64,000 bases of DNA from Sediminicola sp035798135 (GTDB lineage: Bacteria; Bacteroidota; Bacteroidia; Flavobacteriales; Flavobacteriaceae). The number at the start of each line of letters is the position of its first letter. Position 1 is the stretch's first letter. Below, piece after piece: positions 25,344 through 34,443 of this stretch. The position numbers and the translations under genes are program-made. The stretch spans positions 595,122 to 659,121 of the forward strand of contig JAPFBR010000002.1 in NCBI GenBank assembly GCA_035798135.1. The letters run 5' to 3'. Under the pieces are notes generated by a model. It worked only from the letters and a program-made list of their open reading frames with translations, did not search any database and had not been told where the DNA came from.

Positions 25344-27341
25344 TTATCGCAGCATTTCCAAGAAATCATCCTCAGAAATAATTGGAATTTTTAATCCTTC
25401 CGCCTTGGTTCGTTTACTGGGGCCCATTTTATCGCCCGCCACCAAATAGGAAGTTTTGGAGGAAATGGAGGAGCCTACTTTACCGCCATTGTCCTCAATC
25501 AATTTTTTAAGCTCATCCCTACTAACCTTTTCAAAGACCCCGGAGACAACAAAAGTCGATCCCTTTAGCAGCTCTGTTTGATTTTCCAATTTATCGGCCG
25601 AAAGTTCAAACTGAACACCATAGCCCTTTAGTCTGTCTATGATTTCAATATTCTTTTCATTTTGAAAAAACTCGATAACACTAGCGGCTATGACCTGTCC
25701 TATTTCATCCACCGACACTAATTCATCATAGGAAGCGCACATAAGACCATCAATGTTTTTGTATGCTTTGGCCAGTTTCTTGGCCACGGTCTCCCCAACG
25801 AATCTAATCCCCAAAGCAAAAAGTACACGCTCGAATGGTATTTCGACAGATTTAGCAACCCCTTTTACGAGGTTATCGGCAGACTTCTCTGCCATACGCT
25901 CCAAGGGCATGACCTGTTCTTTGGTCAGGACATATAAATCTGCATAATTTTCTATTAATCCTTCCTTGAACAACAGCTCTACAGTTTCTCCACCTAGCCC
26001 CTCTATATCCATTGCCTTACGAGAAATATAATGCTGAATGCGCCCGGTTATTTGGGGAGGACAACCGTAATAGTTGGTGCAATAATGCTTTGCATCCCCT
26101 TCCGAACGTTCCAATTTAGTATGGCATTCCGGACAATGGTCAATATAGACTGTAGGTTCGGAATCCGAAGGTCTTTTAGTGAAATCGACCCCAATGATCT
26201 TTGGAATAATTTCACCCCCCTTTTCTACAAAAACAGTGTCCCCCTCACGGATATCCAACTTGGCTATCTGGTCCGCATTGTGTAAGGAGGCCCTTTTCAC
26301 GGTTGTTCCTGCAAGTAATACTGCTCTTAAATTGGCAACAGGGGTAATAGCGCCTGTTCTACCTACTTGATATGTTATCTCATTCAATACCGTAGATACC
26401 TGTTCCGCCTTAAACTTATAGGCCATGGCCCATCTTGGGGACTTGGCCGTATAGCCCAGCTCTTCTTGGTATTGCAGATTATTCACTTTTACCACTACAC
26501 CATCGGTTTCATATGGTAATTCATGACGGTGAACATCCCAATAATCCACAAAGGCCATTACTTCATCGGTTGACTTGCAAATCTTCGCCACGGTTGGTAC
26601 TTTAAAGCCCCAAGACCTAGTTTTTTCCAACACCTCAAATTGTGAGGCAACCTTTAGATCGGAACCAATAATACTATACAACAAACACTCCAACGGTCTT
26701 TGTGCAACTAGGGAACTATCCTGTAATTTCAGACTTCCCGAAGCCGTGTTCCTCGGATTCATATATGGATCTTCCCCGTTTTCTAGCCGCTCTTGGTTCA
26801 TTTTGGCAAAACCCTCAAATGGCAAAACGATTTCCCCACGGATATCGAACTTCTCAGGATAATCGCCTTTTAAACGCAAGGGAACGGATTTTATGGTTTT
26901 TATGTTGGTCGTCACATCATCTCCTTGAAAGCCATCCCCTCTGGTCACAGCACGCACCAATTGTCCAATTTCATATGTCAGGCTTATAGAGGCGCCATCA
27001 TATTTTAACTCACAGGTAAATTCAACAGGGACGTCGCCTAAATTTTTCTGTATCCGCTTTTCCCAATCTTCCAAATCTTCCTTAGAGTAGGAATTTTCCA
27101 AAGAATACATGCGATGCTCATGCGCCACCGTTTCAAAATACTTGGTAATACCTCCTCCTACCCGCAAGGTTGGTGAAGTTGGATCGTGAAACTCTGGATG
27201 CTGAACCTCCAATTCCCGTAATTCCTTCAACTTTATATCGAACTCATAATCGGAAATTGTTGGGTTGTCCAACACGTAATAGTTATGGTTGTGTTCTCTC
27301 AACTCTTGACGTAGGGCCTCAATTTTATCTTTTATGCTCAT
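25344..27341 (-). CDS. ligA: NAD-dependent DNA ligase
   Basis: LigA seals nicks during replication and repair using NAD+. The 665-residue product has the complete domain set: Ia NMN-binding (NHNYYVLDNPTISDYEFD), adenylation domain with the nucleophile Lys 113 in ELKYDGASISL, OB fold, a four-Cys zinc finger (CPECHTKL..CTNYYGCP), helix-hairpin-helix region (FVGETVAKKLA) and a C-terminal BRCT domain (STFVVSGVFEKVSRDELKKLIEDNGGKVGSSISSKTSYLVAG). Size is typical. A 71-bp gap separates it from prmC upstream. Confidence 0.97.
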   Translation of the reverse strand: MSIKDKIEALRQELREHNHNYYVLDNPTISDYEFDIKLKELRELEVQHPEFHDPTSPTLRVGGGITKYFETVAHEHRMYSLENSYSKEDLEDWEKRIQKNLGDVPVEFTCELKYDGASISLTYEIGQLVRAVTRGDGFQGDDVTTNIKTIKSVPLRLKGDYPEKFDIRGEIVLPFEGFAKMNQERLENGEDPYMNPRNTASGSLKLQDSSLVAQRPLECLLYSIIGSDLKVASQFEVLEKTRSWGFKVPTVAKICKSTDEVMAFVDYWDVHRHELPYETDGVVVKVNNLQYQEELGYTAKSPRWAMAYKFKAEQVSTVLNEITYQVGRTGAITPVANLRAVLLAGTTVKRASLHNADQIAKLDIREGDTVFVEKGGEIIPKIIGVDFTKRPSDSEPTVYIDHCPECHTKLERSEGDAKHYCTNYYGCPPQITGRIQHYISRKAMDIEGLGGETVELLFKEGLIENYADLYVLTKEQVMPLERMAEKSADNLVKGVAKSVEIPFERVLFALGIRFVGETVAKKLAKAYKNIDGLMCASYDELVSVDEIGQVIAASVIEFFQNEKNIEIIDRLKGYGVQFELSADKLENQTELLKGSTFVVSGVFEKVSRDELKKLIEDNGGKVGSSISSKTSYLVAGDKMGPSKRTKAEGLKIPIISEDDFLEMLR

Positions 27342-27412
27342 TCTACTATTTATTTTTAAACCCTTACTTTTTAATCAAACCACATATTATTGGGTCTCGG
27401 GTTATAATGCCA

Positions 27413-28264
27413 TCAGCTTAGCTTTCCTTTTAACATTCTATCATTGCCAAACATATCCTTACGTATCTGCAGGTTGGTAAAACCAATCTTTTCGATGAGT
27501 TGGATGGTTTTCTTTCCCAAATACTGATTGATCTCAAAGTAAAGACTTCCGCTTGGATTCAAATGTAAGATTGCAAATTCTGAAATTTTCCTATAAAATA
27601 AAAGTGGGTTCCCATTGGGCACAAACAGTGCGTGTCCAGGTTCGTGGTCTATAACATTGGCGCTCATTGCTTTCTTCTCAAGCTCACGCACATAAGGCGG
27701 ATTGGAAACAATAATATCAAAACGAATCTCCAATTTTTCCAATTGAAGGATGTCTGCTTTTATAAATTCAATGGACACCTCATTTTTGAGAGCATTTTCT
27801 TTTGCAACAGCAATAGATGCACCAGAAATATCCAAGGCATACACTTTAGCATTTGGTAAATTTTTTGCCAAGGCTATGGCAATACACCCACTGCCCGTGC
27901 CAATATCCAATATCTTCAATTTACTTTGATTCCCCTTTTCGTGCTCCATGATCCAACGAACCAATTCTTCCGTTTCAGGTCTTGGTATCAAAACATGTTC
28001 ATCTACCTTAAATTCCATTTCCATGAAATGGGCAACTCCTAGAATATATTGTATGGGCCTATGTAATTTCAACTGGCTCAATCCTTCGAACAAGGGCTGT
28101 TCCTCTACCTTGGACACTATGGTATCAGGTTGAAGGGCCAACACAAATCGTTGTAATCCTAAATAATGCTCTATCATTAAATAAAAGAAACTGTCCACTT
28201 CTTCCTTTGGATAAACACCATCGAGTTCTACATGGAAAATATGCTTGATCGCTTTTAATAGCAT
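27413..28264 (-). CDS. prmC: Peptide chain release factor N5-glutamine methyltransferase
   Basis: PrmC methylates the Gln of the GGQ motif in RF1 and RF2. The 283-residue product has an N-terminal helical domain with RPIQYILGVAHFMEMEFKVDEHVLIPRPETEELVRWI, the SAM-binding ILDIGTGSGCIAIALAKNLPNAKVYALDIS and the catalytic NPPY in DIIVSNPPYVRELEKKAM. These are diagnostic for PrmC/HemK. It starts 6 bp after the stop of the GNAT gene, suggesting one transcript. Confidence 0.95.
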   Translation of the reverse strand: MLLKAIKHIFHVELDGVYPKEEVDSFFYLMIEHYLGLQRFVLALQPDTIVSKVEEQPLFEGLSQLKLHRPIQYILGVAHFMEMEFKVDEHVLIPRPETEELVRWIMEHEKGNQSKLKILDIGTGSGCIAIALAKNLPNAKVYALDISGASIAVAKENALKNEVSIEFIKADILQLEKLEIRFDIIVSNPPYVRELEKKAMSANVIDHEPGHALFVPNGNPLLFYRKISEFAILHLNPSGSLYFEINQYLGKKTIQLIEKIGFTNLQIRKDMFGNDRMLKGKLS

Positions 28265-28270
28265 CTTCTT

Positions 28271-28756
28271 CTAAAGTTCTAACAACATCCAAACTGGACA
28301 TGAGTAATGGCCCGTGTCTCCCATACGTGCCTCTATATATTGGAACCCTGTTTTTTTATAGAGTTTTTGAGCACCCTCCATATAGGGCATTGTTTCCAAA
28401 TAACATTTATCAAAACCAAATTCCCTGGCCTTGTTCAGGCAAATTGTCATCATTTGCGCTCCCAATCCCCTTCCCCTAGCCTCTTCTGTGAAATACATTT
28501 TCTGCAATTCACAAACATTACCATCATAATTTTCTAGTTGGGCAACTCCTGCACAACCTATGATCTTATCATTTTCCTCCACCACAAAATAACTTGCCTT
28601 AGGGACATTGTAATTCTCATACATATGGTCCAAGGCTGTATCCGCATATGCCGTACCTACCTTAGGCACTCCCAAGTCTATCAACACCTGTCTGATAACA
28701 GATGCAACTTGCTTATTGTCTTGGGGTTGGATTTCCCTAATAATCGTTGTATTCAT
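28271..28756 (-). CDS. GNAT family N-acetyltransferase
   Basis: The 161-residue protein has the GNAT acetyl-CoA site EEARGRGLGAQMMTICLNKAREFGF (R/QxxGxG/A) after the beta-strand pair ELQKMYFT, and ends with the usual ..GAQKLYKKTGFQYIEARMGDTGHYSCPVWMLLEL. The C-terminal GHYSCPVWM is shared with a subgroup of small-molecule acetyltransferases of unknown substrate. It is the first gene of the GNAT-prmC unit, and its start diverges from ribD across 40 bp. Confidence 0.88.
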   Translation of the reverse strand: MNTTIIREIQPQDNKQVASVIRQVLIDLGVPKVGTAYADTALDHMYENYNVPKASYFVVEENDKIIGCAGVAQLENYDGNVCELQKMYFTEEARGRGLGAQMMTICLNKAREFGFDKCYLETMPYMEGAQKLYKKTGFQYIEARMGDTGHYSCPVWMLLEL

Positions 28757-28784
28757 TTTTCTGAACGGGTAACTTTTAAAATTC

Positions 28785-28792
28785 TATTTTTG
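28785..28792 (+). promoter_or_regulatory. -7 promoter element (TATTTTTG) abutting the ribD start codon
   Basis: TATTTTTG lies only 4 nt before the GTG start of ribD. With a transcription start about 5-8 nt beyond the element, ribD mRNA would have almost no leader. Confidence 0.5.
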
Positions 28793-28796
28793 TGGT

Positions 28797-29849
28797 GTGA
28801 AGATACATGAAAAATATATTTTGAGATGTATTCAAGTGGCTAAAAATGGACTTGGAACTACCTTTCCGAATCCTATGGTGGGTAGTGTAATAGTCCACGA
28901 AGACAAGGTGATTGGAGAGGGTTTTACAAGCCCATATGGAGGGCCACACGCCGAAGTAAATGCCATTAATTCAGTAAAAAATAAGGCTTTATTGGAAAAG
29001 GCCACACTTTATGTGACCTTGGAGCCTTGTTCCCATTATGGTATAACACCTCCTTGTGCCGATCTCATTATTGAACATAAAATACCCAACGTGGTCATCG
29101 GGCTTTTAGATCCCCATGGGAAGGTAGCGGGGAACGGTATCAAAAAATTAAAGGATACCGGATGTGAGGTGATTGTCAATATTCTCGAAAAGGAATGTAA
29201 AGAACACCACAAACGTTTTTTGACTTTCCACCAAAAGAAAAGACCCTATATTATCTTAAAATGGGCCGAAACTCTCGATGGCTTTATAGCCCCAGAACAA
29301 TCTGTACGGGAAGAGGCCCCGTCCCCATTTTGGATCACCAATATACATTCTAGGCAGTTGGTCCATAAATGGCGTTGTGAGGAGCAGGCCATTTTAGTGG
29401 GAACAAATACTATTCTTAAAGACAATCCTAAATTAAATGTGAGACAATGGACGGGAAAATCACCCACGAGGATTATAATTGATAGAAATTTAAAGGTGGG
29501 CAGCGATTTCCATGTGATGGACGGCAGTGTAAAAACAATAGTTCTTACACAGATAGAACATACTAAAAGCTATATTAATGGGGCAGATTATGAGGTGATC
29601 GACTTTTCGAAAAATGTGGTACTCCAAATCTGTGACGTACTACACAGACATAACATCTTGAGTGTAATTATTGAAGGAGGATCCAAAACCTTACAAATGT
29701 TCCTCGATGCCAACCTTTGGGATGAGGCGAGGGTTTTTAAGGGAGCAACCCATTTTATAAAAGGCCTAAGAGCTCCTAAGATTAAAACAATTCCAATTGA
29801 AAATAGAGCAATCCTAACAGACACCTTAACCATCTTTAGCAATGATTAA
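28797..29849 (+). CDS. ribD: Bifunctional riboflavin biosynthesis protein RibD
   Basis: RibD performs the deaminase and reductase steps after GTP cyclohydrolase II in riboflavin synthesis. The 350-residue product has an N-terminal deaminase domain with the zinc site HAEVNAI and TLEPCSHYGITPPCADLI, and a C-terminal reductase domain (about 148-345: RPYIILKWAETLDGFIA, RQLVHKWRCEEQAILVGTNTILKDNPKLNVR, IIEGGSKTLQMFLDANLWDEARVF). The start is GTG at 28797; the N-terminus MKIHEKYILRCIQVAKNGLGTTFPNPMVG matches the family, so no later start is acceptable. It overlaps the HAD gene by 8 bp. No FMN riboswitch is present upstream. Confidence 0.95.
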   Translation: MKIHEKYILRCIQVAKNGLGTTFPNPMVGSVIVHEDKVIGEGFTSPYGGPHAEVNAINSVKNKALLEKATLYVTLEPCSHYGITPPCADLIIEHKIPNVVIGLLDPHGKVAGNGIKKLKDTGCEVIVNILEKECKEHHKRFLTFHQKKRPYIILKWAETLDGFIAPEQSVREEAPSPFWITNIHSRQLVHKWRCEEQAILVGTNTILKDNPKLNVRQWTGKSPTRIIIDRNLKVGSDFHVMDGSVKTIVLTQIEHTKSYINGADYEVIDFSKNVVLQICDVLHRHNILSVIIEGGSKTLQMFLDANLWDEARVFKGATHFIKGLRAPKIKTIPIENRAILTDTLTIFSND

Positions 29850-30444
29850 AAATATTATTTTTGATTTTGGGGATATCTTTATCAATCTGGACAAGCAGGC
29901 ACCACTCAGAGAGATGCAAAAATGGGGGCTAAATGAATTTGAGCCTTCGTTTACAAATCTTTTGTTTTCTTATGAGAAAGGGCTTTTGGACTCTGCCACC
30001 TTCCTTTCCAAAATGAACGACTATTTTCCATCGGCAAATACCCGACAAATCAAAACGGGATGGAATTCAATCATCTTGGATTTTCCTGATTACAGGCTAG
30101 ATTTTATTGAACAATTGGCAAAGGAAAAGGAATACAACCTTTTCCTTTTGAGCAACACCAATGCCCTTCACATAGAAAAGGTAATTGAAAATATGGGACA
30201 AGCACGCTTTCAACGCTTCAAACAATGTTTTGGCAAATTCTATTTATCCCACGAAATCAATTTTAGAAAGCCCGATGCAGAAAGCTACCAATTTGTTTTA
30301 GGCACCAACAATTTAAAGGCGTCAGAAACCTTTTTTGTAGATGACACCCTGGAAAATACTTTGGCTTCCGAAAAATTGGGCATAACAAGCTGGAACCTTC
30401 AAGTGGGCAAAGAAGATATCGTTCAATTAAAATCTAAATTATAG
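29842..30444 (+). CDS. HAD-superfamily hydrolase, YihX-like
   Basis: The 200-residue protein belongs to the haloacid dehalogenase superfamily: IIFDFGDIFINLD carries the nucleophile Asp at residue 8, LFLLSNTNALH is motif II, SHEINFRKPDAESYQFVL holds the motif III Lys, and FFVDDTLENTLASEKLGITSW is motif IV. An alpha-helical cap lies between motifs I and II, as in YihX-type sugar-phosphate phosphatases. The residue two after the nucleophile is Gly, so a general acid like that of DxD phosphatases is not at the usual place, a known feature of this subgroup. It overlaps ribD by 8 bp and may act near riboflavin or sugar phosphate metabolism; that is a guess. Confidence 0.88.
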   Translation: MIKNIIFDFGDIFINLDKQAPLREMQKWGLNEFEPSFTNLLFSYEKGLLDSATFLSKMNDYFPSANTRQIKTGWNSIILDFPDYRLDFIEQLAKEKEYNLFLLSNTNALHIEKVIENMGQARFQRFKQCFGKFYLSHEINFRKPDAESYQFVLGTNNLKASETFFVDDTLENTLASEKLGITSWNLQVGKEDIVQLKSKL

Positions 30445-30445
30445 C

Positions 30446-31309
30446 ATGTTAGATCTTGCCTTATGTATTCTTTTTTCCAGTTCGCTTTTTGTAATATTCA
30501 AACTCTTTACCAAATACAAGATTCAAACCCTGTATGCTATTATTGCCAACTATGTGGTCGCTTGTTTGTTCTCCACCCTTTTTTATGATGGTAAAATAAT
30601 TGTAAGCGAAATATCCAAAAAACCTTGGTTTTTAGGCACCTTGGGACTTGGAGTGCTATTTATTGTAGTCTTTAATATTACTGCCAGAACATCGCAAAAG
30701 ATTGGGGTTTCCGTAGCTTCCGTTGCCGCAAAAATGTCATTGGTGATTCCTGTTCTAGTTGGCATCATTCTATATAAGGAGGTTTTAGGTCCCCTTAAGA
30801 TTTTAGGGATTGTATTGGCCTTGGCCGCTGTATATTTTGCATCTGTAAAAGACAGGACCATTACTGTAAAGGTAGAGACGCTTATTCTGCCACTACTTTT
30901 GTTTATGGGGTCTGGCCTAGTGGACACCACAATCAAATATTTACAGGTTACCTATATGGTGAAAGGGGATTTTCCTTTGTTTTCCGCAACTGTTTTTGGT
31001 GCTGCCGGAATTACTGGTATCCTATTTATACTGATAAAATCCTACAAAGAACCTTTAAAGATTAATTTAAGAGATATCATTGGCGGATTGGTGTTGGGCA
31101 TCATTAATTATTTCACCATCCACTTCCTTTTAAGGGCCTTGCAGAATGATTTTATCAATAGCGCCTCCATTTTTACTATAAACAATGTGGCCATAGTGCT
31201 ACTGTCAACAATTTTTGGCATTCTAGTGTTTAAGGAGACCTTGAGTAAAAAGAATTGGATTGGCTTAGGATTGGCGGTCATAAGTATTATTTTAGTCGCC
31301 AGTACATAA
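30446..31309 (+). CDS. EamA/DMT-family transporter
   Basis: The 287-residue membrane protein shows about ten hydrophobic helices in two related halves (LCILFSSSLFVIFKLF, IQTLYAIIANYVVACLFS, ...GPLKILGIVLALAAVYFASV; then ETLILPLLLFMGSGLVD, ...NWIGLGLAVISIILVAST). The second-half ILVFKETLSKKNWIGLGLA mirrors first-half IILYKEVLGPLKILGIVLA, the internal repeat typical of drug/metabolite transporters. The substrate is unknown. Its TAA overlaps the ATG of the next gene (TAATG), indicating coupling. Confidence 0.85.
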   Translation: MLDLALCILFSSSLFVIFKLFTKYKIQTLYAIIANYVVACLFSTLFYDGKIIVSEISKKPWFLGTLGLGVLFIVVFNITARTSQKIGVSVASVAAKMSLVIPVLVGIILYKEVLGPLKILGIVLALAAVYFASVKDRTITVKVETLILPLLLFMGSGLVDTTIKYLQVTYMVKGDFPLFSATVFGAAGITGILFILIKSYKEPLKINLRDIIGGLVLGIINYFTIHFLLRALQNDFINSASIFTINNVAIVLLSTIFGILVFKETLSKKNWIGLGLAVISIILVAST

Positions 31310-31929
31310 TGGAAGAATATAATCAAGATACATATAAGACTATTTTAAAACCTTCAAAAGAAATCCTCTTTAAGGAAAAGAAGAGTAAGTTTTTTGGTTA
31401 TGCCTATCCAATTAGTGATGAAGAGGAGGTAAAACCCTTGATCGAAGCCCTTAGAAAAAAGCACAACACTGCAAATCATGTCTGTTATGCCTGGCAATTA
31501 GGGGTTGAGGATCCCCAGTATAGGGCAAATGACGATGGTGAGCCCAATAATTCTGCAGGGATGCCCATTTATGGTCAAATTCAATCTTATGGAGTCACTA
31601 ATATACTTGTAGCTGTCACCAGAATATTTGGCGGTACTAAACTTGGGGTAGGTGGATTGATTACTGCCTATAAAACAGGAGCTCAAATGGCCTTGGAAGC
31701 TTCACACATTATGGAGAGAACATTACAACAGCGTTTTGTTCTAAAGTTCGATTATGAACAAATGGACAAGGTAATGAGGACCATTAAACAGCATCAAATA
31801 GAGATTGTGTCCCAAACCATGGAATTAAACTGTACCATTATCATTTCTGTGAGAAAACAGGAAGCTGAACACACCTCGGATCTTTTTAATGCAATGCACC
31901 CTCCGATCGGTATAAAAAAAAAGGGGTAA
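31309..31929 (+). CDS. YigZ/IMPACT family protein
   Basis: The 206-residue product matches the YigZ/IMPACT family: EILFKEKKSKFFGYAYPISDEEEVKPLIEALRKKHNTANHVCYAWQLG, then the highly conserved ANDDGEPNNSAGMPIYGQIQSYGVTNILVAVTRIFGGTKLGVGGLITAYKTGAQMAL. The N-terminal IMPACT domain has an RNase PH-like S5 fold and the C-terminal region resembles EF-G domain IV; a role in translation control is known for eukaryotic IMPACT, but the bacterial role is not settled. The ATG at 31309 overlaps the upstream stop; the frame extends further 5' without reason to use it. Confidence 0.92.
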   Translation: MEEYNQDTYKTILKPSKEILFKEKKSKFFGYAYPISDEEEVKPLIEALRKKHNTANHVCYAWQLGVEDPQYRANDDGEPNNSAGMPIYGQIQSYGVTNILVAVTRIFGGTKLGVGGLITAYKTGAQMALEASHIMERTLQQRFVLKFDYEQMDKVMRTIKQHQIEIVSQTMELNCTIIISVRKQEAEHTSDLFNAMHPPIGIKKKG

Positions 31930-31935
31930 TTTCTA

Positions 31936-32334
31936 TCACATTTTTATTTTTATCAATATTTCGTCCGGGCATTTCATCGGCCTTTTTGTTGCTTTATCGA
32001 TGAATGCCAAAACCGTATGAGCCTCGGCCAAAATTTCATCGGCCTCATTGTAAATTTTATACTCAAATTCAATCTTGACGGAAGGCCTTTTTTTAAGTGT
32101 GGTGACTACCCTTATCAAATCATCGTAAACCGCTGATTTTTTGAAATTTATATGCAACGAAATTACTGGCAGTATAATGCCTTCTTCTTCCATTTTTTTG
32201 TAAGAAAATCCGAGCGACCTTAACCACTCAACACGCCCCATCTCAAGGTATTGTGCATAGTTACCGTGATAGACCACTCCCATTTGGTCTGTTTCCCCAT
32301 ATCTTACCCGAAAAGAAATTTGATTAATATCCAT
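31936..32334 (-). CDS. Acyl-CoA thioesterase, YbgC/4-HBA type hotdog fold
   Basis: The 132-residue protein has the single hotdog domain of the YbgC/FadM group: RVRYGETDQMGVVYHGNYAQYLEMGRVEWLRSLGFSYKKMEEEGI with the catalytic Asp 16, and ending in the central KPSVKIEFEYKIYNEADEILAEAHTVLAFID strand block. Such enzymes hydrolyse acyl-CoA thioesters. The gene converges with yigZ across 6 bp and diverges from dnaA. Preference for chain length cannot be predicted. Confidence 0.9.
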   Translation of the reverse strand: MDINQISFRVRYGETDQMGVVYHGNYAQYLEMGRVEWLRSLGFSYKKMEEEGIILPVISLHINFKKSAVYDDLIRVVTTLKKRPSVKIEFEYKIYNEADEILAEAHTVLAFIDKATKRPMKCPDEILIKIKM

Positions 32335-32541
32335 ATATTTTGACCTAAAAACGATATATTTATTTGTTTAGAAAATTTCCCATGGCAACATGAGAAAAAA
32401 AAAGCTATTAATCAACACCATTTGATTTTTTTTTTAGAATTTTTGTTCACATATTTGTCACGCTCTAGTATACCAGCTTATATTGGCAAATCGAATAAAA
32501 TTTTAGCCTAATCACTAACCACAAAAAGACGATACTTTAAA

Positions 32542-33966
32542 ATGAATGTTACTGCTAATTCCGTATGGAACAACTGTTTGGCTTTTATCAAGGACAACAT
32601 ACAACCGCAGGCATTCAAAACTTGGTTTGAGCCTATTAAACCTGTAAAGTTATCAAACAATGCTTTAAGCATACAAGTTCCCAGCAAATTTTTTTACGAA
32701 TGGTTGGAAGAACACTATGTAAAACTTTTGAAAGTGGCCCTGACCAAGGAGATTGGTGAAAGCGCAAAATTGGTATATGTGATTAAAATGGAAAATACGT
32801 ACGGCAATAGAGAACCATTCACCGAAAAAATACCAAGTTCCAACAGATCCACTGTGCCACCGCAAGAATTGGATGTGGCCATAAAATCTAAAAATCCGGA
32901 ATTAAAGAATCCATTTGTTATTCCAGGGATCAGAAATATCAAAATAGAATCCCAACTTAATCCAAATTATAATTTTGATAATTTCTTGGAAGGTGATTCC
33001 AATAGATTGGCAAGATCTGCTGGGATGGCCGTTGCCAACAAACCCGGAGGCACATCATTTAATCCTTTATTGGTTTTTGGTGGCGTTGGATTGGGTAAAA
33101 CACATTTGGCCCATGCCATTGGGGTTGAAATAAAGGACAAATATCCAGAAAGGACGGTGCTTTATATCTCCGCAGAAAAATTTACTCAACAATATATAGA
33201 GTCTGTCAAGAAAAATTCAAGAAATGATTTTATTCATTTCTATCAATTGATTGACGTATTGATTATTGATGATGTTCAATTTTTATCTGGTAAATCTGGT
33301 ACACAGGATGTGTTTTTTCACATTTTCAACCATTTGCATCAAAATGGCAAACAGGTTATCCTAACATCGGATAAGGCCCCTGTGGACATGCAGGATATAG
33401 AACAACGCCTTTTATCACGTTTTAAATGGGGACTTTCTGCTGAACTTCAGAGTCCAGATTACGAAACCCGTATCTCTATCTTAAAAAACAAACTATACAG
33501 GGATGGCGTAGAAATGCCAGATGATATTGTAGATTATGTTGCAAAGCATATCAAAAGCAATATTAGGGAACTGGAAGGTGCCATTATATCGCTTATAGCA
33601 CAATCCTCTTTCAATAAAAAAGAGGTGACCCTTGAATTGGCCCAGTTGGTTGTAGAAAAATTTGTTAAGAACACGAAGCGTGAAGTATCCATAGATTACA
33701 TACAAAAAGTTGTGTCTGATTATTTTGAAATGGACGTTGCAACCTTGCAATCAAAAACTAGAAAACGCCATATTGTGCAAGCAAGGCAATTGGCCATGTT
33801 CTTTGCTAAAAAATTCACTAAGGCCTCTTTGGCCAGCATTGGTTCCCAAATTGGAAAAAGGGATCACGCTACTGTATTACATGCATGCAAAACTGTTGAC
33901 AACCTCGCGGAAACTGACAAACAGTTTAAAAAGTACATTGAAGATTTAACCAAAAAATTCTCATAG
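32542..33966 (+). CDS. dnaA: Chromosomal replication initiator DnaA
   Basis: DnaA unwinds oriC and loads the replication machinery. The 474-residue product has domain I (about 1-82: VWNNCLAFIKDNIQPQAFKTWFEPIKP), a short linker, the AAA+ domain with Walker A GGVGLGKT at 180-187 and Walker B VLIIDDVQFLSG near 239-250, and domain IV with GKRDHATVLHACKTVDNL for DnaA-box recognition. It is a full-length form. The 207-bp upstream gap shows one weak DnaA-box-like TTGTTCACA but no cluster of boxes, so oriC is probably elsewhere. Two plus-strand genes follow closely. Confidence 0.96.
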   Translation: MNVTANSVWNNCLAFIKDNIQPQAFKTWFEPIKPVKLSNNALSIQVPSKFFYEWLEEHYVKLLKVALTKEIGESAKLVYVIKMENTYGNREPFTEKIPSSNRSTVPPQELDVAIKSKNPELKNPFVIPGIRNIKIESQLNPNYNFDNFLEGDSNRLARSAGMAVANKPGGTSFNPLLVFGGVGLGKTHLAHAIGVEIKDKYPERTVLYISAEKFTQQYIESVKKNSRNDFIHFYQLIDVLIIDDVQFLSGKSGTQDVFFHIFNHLHQNGKQVILTSDKAPVDMQDIEQRLLSRFKWGLSAELQSPDYETRISILKNKLYRDGVEMPDDIVDYVAKHIKSNIRELEGAIISLIAQSSFNKKEVTLELAQLVVEKFVKNTKREVSIDYIQKVVSDYFEMDVATLQSKTRKRHIVQARQLAMFFAKKFTKASLASIGSQIGKRDHATVLHACKTVDNLAETDKQFKKYIEDLTKKFS

Positions 33967-33975
33967 TCATACATC

Positions 33976-34434
33976 ATGAAAACGAAAGTTTTAATGGTAT
34001 GCCTAGGAAATATCTGTAGGTCACCATTGGCCGAAGGCATCCTAAAAAGTAAAGTAGACGAAAATCAAATTGAGGTGGATTCAGCAGGAACCGCCGGCTT
34101 TCATATTGGAAAAAAGCCCGATAGCAGATCCATTGCCGTAGCCCACAAGCATGGTCTCAACATAAATGACCAGCGCTGTAGGCAATTTTCACATAGAGAC
34201 TTCAGTGATTTTAATTTCATTTATGCCATGGACCAAAGCAACTATAGAAACATAATTTCCTTGGCAAAAAATGAGGAGGACATCAAAAAGGTAAAGTTGA
34301 TTTTGGATGAGATCAATATAGACATCAAAGAGGTGCCGGATCCTTATTACGATACTGAAGATGGGTTTGATCAAGTCTTTGCCTTAATTGATAAAGCTTG
34401 CGATGCCATTGCATTTCAACTTCAACATAATTAA
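33976..34434 (+). CDS. Low-molecular-weight protein-tyrosine phosphatase
   Basis: The 152-residue phosphatase begins with the P-loop VCLGNICRSPLAEGIL (CX5R with nucleophile Cys 9 and Arg 15) and has the general-acid loop EVPDPYYDTEDGFDQVF, DP-Y-Y being typical for the family. Also seen: VDSAGTAGFHIGKKPDSRS and the DF..IYAMDQSN block. It lies 9 bp after dnaA and 9 bp before the RsmI-like gene, an order often seen in flavobacteria. Whether it acts on phosphotyrosine, phosphoarginine or small molecules is unknown. Confidence 0.93.
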   Translation: MKTKVLMVCLGNICRSPLAEGILKSKVDENQIEVDSAGTAGFHIGKKPDSRSIAVAHKHGLNINDQRCRQFSHRDFSDFNFIYAMDQSNYRNIISLAKNEEDIKKVKLILDEINIDIKEVPDPYYDTEDGFDQVFALIDKACDAIAFQLQHN

Positions 34435-34443
34435 AAAACATAC

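Noticed and set aside
32335..32541. oriC upstream of dnaA
   Set aside because: Only one weak DnaA-box-like nonamer (TTGTTCACA) and no cluster or AT-rich unwinding repeats; insufficient for an origin call.
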